From Bermanella sp051277445 (GTDB taxonomy: Bacteria; Pseudomonadota; Gammaproteobacteria; Pseudomonadales; Oceanobacteraceae), in the NCBI GenBank assembly GCA_051277445.1, contig JBNMQC010000003.1, forward strand, positions 35,097-99,096: 64,000 bases of DNA. The letters are read 5' to 3'. The notes beneath the pieces are model-generated. The model had not been told where the DNA came from. It made no database searches and saw only the letters and a list, made by a program, of their open reading frames with translations. Made by a program: the position numbers and the translations under genes. Position 1 is the stretch's first letter; each line of letters begins with the position of its first letter. Below, one piece after another: positions 62,122 through 64,000 of this stretch.

Positions 62122-63002
62122 ACACACCTAAGTATTATGTTCCGGCACGTAGTCATTGGCCTATTTTTGGCGCAGTGGCGGTTTTTTTAACGCTATTTTC
62201 AATGGCCTCTATCATTCACGAAAGTAGCCAAGGGCATGTGGGTACAGGCTCTGTGGTGTTGGCTGTCATTTCTGGCTTTCTAATGCTGTATATGTTGTTT
62301 GGCTGGTTTGGTGAGGTCGTCAATGAAGGCTTGCGAGGTTTGAATAGCGATCAACTGAAACGGTCTTTTCGATTCAGCATGGGCTGGTTTATTTTTTCTG
62401 AAGTGATGTTTTTTGCCGCGTTCTTTGGCGCCCTTTTCTATGCCCGTATGTTTGCCGTGCCATGGTTGGGCGGTGAAGGTGCAAAAGGTGAGGCCAATAT
62501 GTTGTGGGACGGCTTTGTAGCTCACTGGCCATTATTAACCACACCGGATATGAATACGTTTCCTGGTGCCATGGGTGTCATTGACGCTTGGAAATTGCCT
62601 TTTTTAAATACCGTCCTTTTAATTATCTCCAGTGTCACTCTGACCCTCGCACATCATTGCTTACGCGCTGAAAATAAGGCGGGTACGTTAAGATGGATTA
62701 GCGTTACTCTCGCATTAGGTGTGGCGTTTATGTGTGTTCAGATTTATGAATATGGTCACGCCATGAATGATTTGAATTTAACGCTTAATAGCGGTATTTA
62801 CGGCTCCACATTTTTTATGCTGACTGGTTTTCACGGTGCCCATGTGACATTGGGTGCGATCATGATCTTTGTAATGTACTGGCGTGTTAAGAATGACCAT
62901 TTCACACCGGATGATCACTTTGGTTTTGAAGCAGCTGCTTGGTATTGGCACTTCGTTGACGTGGTGTGGTTGTTGTTGTTTACATTTGTTTATGTGTTTT
63001 AG
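62118..63002 (+). CDS. coxC: Cytochrome c oxidase subunit III
   Basis: Subunit III (294 residues, seven helices), which stabilises proton pumping through subunit I. Family motifs are YYVPARSHWPIFG at the N-terminus, FRFSMGWFIFSEVMFFAAFFG near 88-108, FHGAHVTLGA and AWYWHFVDVVWLLLF near the end. It starts at TTG (62118), supported by GGGAGG at 62106-62111 and by the four-base overlap with the ctaG stop (62119-62121). No ATG lies near. Confidence 0.95.
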   Translation: MNTPKYYVPARSHWPIFGAVAVFLTLFSMASIIHESSQGHVGTGSVVLAVISGFLMLYMLFGWFGEVVNEGLRGLNSDQLKRSFRFSMGWFIFSEVMFFAAFFGALFYARMFAVPWLGGEGAKGEANMLWDGFVAHWPLLTTPDMNTFPGAMGVIDAWKLPFLNTVLLIISSVTLTLAHHCLRAENKAGTLRWISVTLALGVAFMCVQIYEYGHAMNDLNLTLNSGIYGSTFFMLTGFHGAHVTLGAIMIFVMYWRVKNDHFTPDDHFGFEAAAWYWHFVDVVWLLLFTFVYVF

Positions 63003-63044
63003 GAAAAGCGAAGGTTCACCCTTCGCTTCTAAATCTTTTATGAA

Positions 63045-63233
63045 TCATGAGTAGTGCTCCATAAAAAAGAATAAGCCAATAAGAATAATAGTAAAGGCGG
63101 CAAAAATTACTCGGTACTTTAAGCTTTTAAATGTTTTCTCGGAGCTTTTTGGTGCCGTCATTAGATGAAAAAATCCATAAAATAGTGCACCAATACTTAA
63201 TAATAAAAATAACAGGATGAGAGCCTTAAGCAT
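63045..63233 (-). CDS. DUF2909 twin-helix membrane protein
   Basis: A 62-residue inner-membrane protein with two helices (about 3-24 and 43-58) around a basic loop (SEKTFKSLKYR). This is the DUF2909 pattern, always small and often next to SURF1 in pseudomonads. It is antisense to the cox operon direction. Its start codon overlaps that of the SURF1 gene (CATG at 63231-63234). Function unknown. Confidence 0.8.
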   Translation of the reverse strand: MLKALILLFLLLSIGALFYGFFHLMTAPKSSEKTFKSLKYRVIFAAFTIILIGLFFFMEHYS

Positions 63234-63891
63234 GACGAATCCTTCTATTGTGAATGTGAATCGGAACTGGCACTTTGTAATAAAGCCACTTTATAGCTTT
63301 ATTATGCTGTTGGGTATTGCTATTTGTATGAGTGCAAGCTTTTGGCAGTATCAAAAATCCGTATTCTATCAAGCTCCTGTTGCACAAACTCTCCATATGC
63401 AAGGTCTGTTTCTTAACGAACACAACCACTACCTTGATAATCAAACCCTAGACGGAAAAGTCGGTTACGCAGTGATAACGCCATTTCTCTATGATGGACA
63501 GTATTACTTAGTTAATCGTGGCTTCATCGCCTACGCTGAGCGAGATACACTGCCCAAGGTAAACGAGGTGAAAGGTGTTGTACAAATCGATGGCGTACTG
63601 AAACAACACCATAAGCCATTATTGTTAAATAACCGCTTGCAAGACCCTGTGCGCAATAGAATCCAATTTATTGATGAAAAGTATTTCTCGCAGTTACTTA
63701 ATGCGAATGTATCATCTGAAATATTCATTCAGCAGTCAGGTGATGGCTTGCTATCGCCTCAACCACAAAAATCATCCTATTTGAATCATCATCGACATCA
63801 AGCTTATGCTGTGCAGTGGCTTCTGCTAGGTATTTGTGGAATTTTTATTTTATTTATTGCTAGCTTAAAGCGAGGGAATGCACATGCGTAA
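63232..63891 (+). CDS. SURF1-family cytochrome oxidase assembly protein
   Basis: A 219-residue SURF1 protein that aids heme a insertion into oxidase subunit I. The first helix (about 17-38) ends in ASFWQYQKS; the periplasmic domain contains LDNQTLDGKVGYAVITPF and YYLVNRGFI; the second helix (about 196-213) is near the C-terminus. The start at 63232 coincides with the DUF2909 start on the other strand. An in-frame ATG at 63217 is the alternative. The stop overlaps the next gene by eight bases. Confidence 0.88.
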   Translation: MTNPSIVNVNRNWHFVIKPLYSFIMLLGIAICMSASFWQYQKSVFYQAPVAQTLHMQGLFLNEHNHYLDNQTLDGKVGYAVITPFLYDGQYYLVNRGFIAYAERDTLPKVNEVKGVVQIDGVLKQHHKPLLLNNRLQDPVRNRIQFIDEKYFSQLLNANVSSEIFIQQSGDGLLSPQPQKSSYLNHHRHQAYAVQWLLLGICGIFILFIASLKRGNAHA

Positions 63892-64000
63892 ATTGCCCTT
63901 AATTCTAATGTTACTTGTTTTGGTAACACCCTTTGCTGTGTCGGTTGTGCTTTTGGATAGCAAGCAAAATATTGCTGATAAAGCCCGGGGTGAATGGTTA
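63884..64000 (+). CDS. Small membrane protein in the cox operon (3' end missing)
   Basis: Only the first 39 codons are present: a hydrophobic N-terminus (MRKLPLILMLLVLVTPFAVS) followed by LDSKQNIADKARGEWL. It overlaps the SURF1 stop by eight bases. In pseudomonad cox clusters the gene after SURF1 encodes a small membrane-anchored protein of unknown role before cox15. That match is by position only. Confidence 0.6.
   Translation, partial: MRKLPLILMLLVLVTPFAVSVVLLDSKQNIADKARGEWL

Noticed and set aside
1..64000. tRNA, rRNA, CRISPR array, prophage or insertion-sequence genes
   Set aside because: None was recognised on reading either strand. No transposase, integrase or spaced direct repeats were seen.

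Overview
The window looks like chromosomal DNA of a marine gammaproteobacterium of the Oceanospirillales/Pseudomonadales type. This rests on gene order rather than any marker gene: pilMNOPQ-aroK-aroB-damX-gltB-gltD-hemE as in pseudomonads, tolC/nudF-yqiB-cpdA beside yqiA-parE-parC, and the coxB-coxA-ctaG-coxC-DUF2909-SURF1 cluster. The DNA is moderately AT-leaning, almost fully coding, and has no rRNA, tRNA, prophage, insertion sequence or CRISPR array that I can see. The genus is not determined.

Layout. 1-7545: type IV pilus alignment and secretin genes (pilM partial, N, O, P, Q), the shikimate genes aroK and aroB, and a DamX-like SPOR protein. 7632-13716: glutamate synthase gltBD with a good promoter in front and a terminator behind. 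13810-16260: a large Ig-like surface lipoprotein set between gltD and hemE. 16302-22408: hemE, an NhaD-type antiporter, radA, a PilZ c-di-GMP receptor and ettA. 22502-26704: a 1401-residue PAS/GGDEF/EAL protein. 26961-28223: glyA.

28224-30640 is the least ordinary stretch: palindromic repeats, a duplicated terminator, an AT-rich orphan lipoprotein, and a DinB-family gene broken by stops and a frameshift. 30828-33430 encodes LemA and an M48 protease. 33458-38552 is the most interesting unit. It is a six-gene operon with a DUF1445 protein, 5-oxoprolinase PxpA, PxpB and PxpC, a DUF4392 protein, and a D-amino-acid transaminase. The DUF1445 and DUF4392 proteins correspond to the two parts of the mammalian mitochondrial D-glutamate cyclase. 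Together they suggest a D-glutamate/5-oxoproline recycling route, with a perfect dyad around a -35-like hexamer just upstream.

38664-42589 holds lipid A/LPS core genes (LpxL-family acyltransferase, hldE, waaA). 42669-51886 holds cpdA, yqiB, nudF, tolC, a solute-binding protein, yqiA, parE and parC. 51975-58516 carries accessory metabolism: a thioesterase with a CWC protein, a BIME-like repeat, an SDR enzyme, a DMT exporter, a small membrane protein, a sterol-desaturase-like protein with a START-like tail, and a GAPDH coupled to a LON-domain protein. 58863 to the end is the aa3-type cytochrome c oxidase operon with its assembly factors, running off the right edge.

All identifications come from reading translated sequence and recalled family motifs. 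No database search was run.
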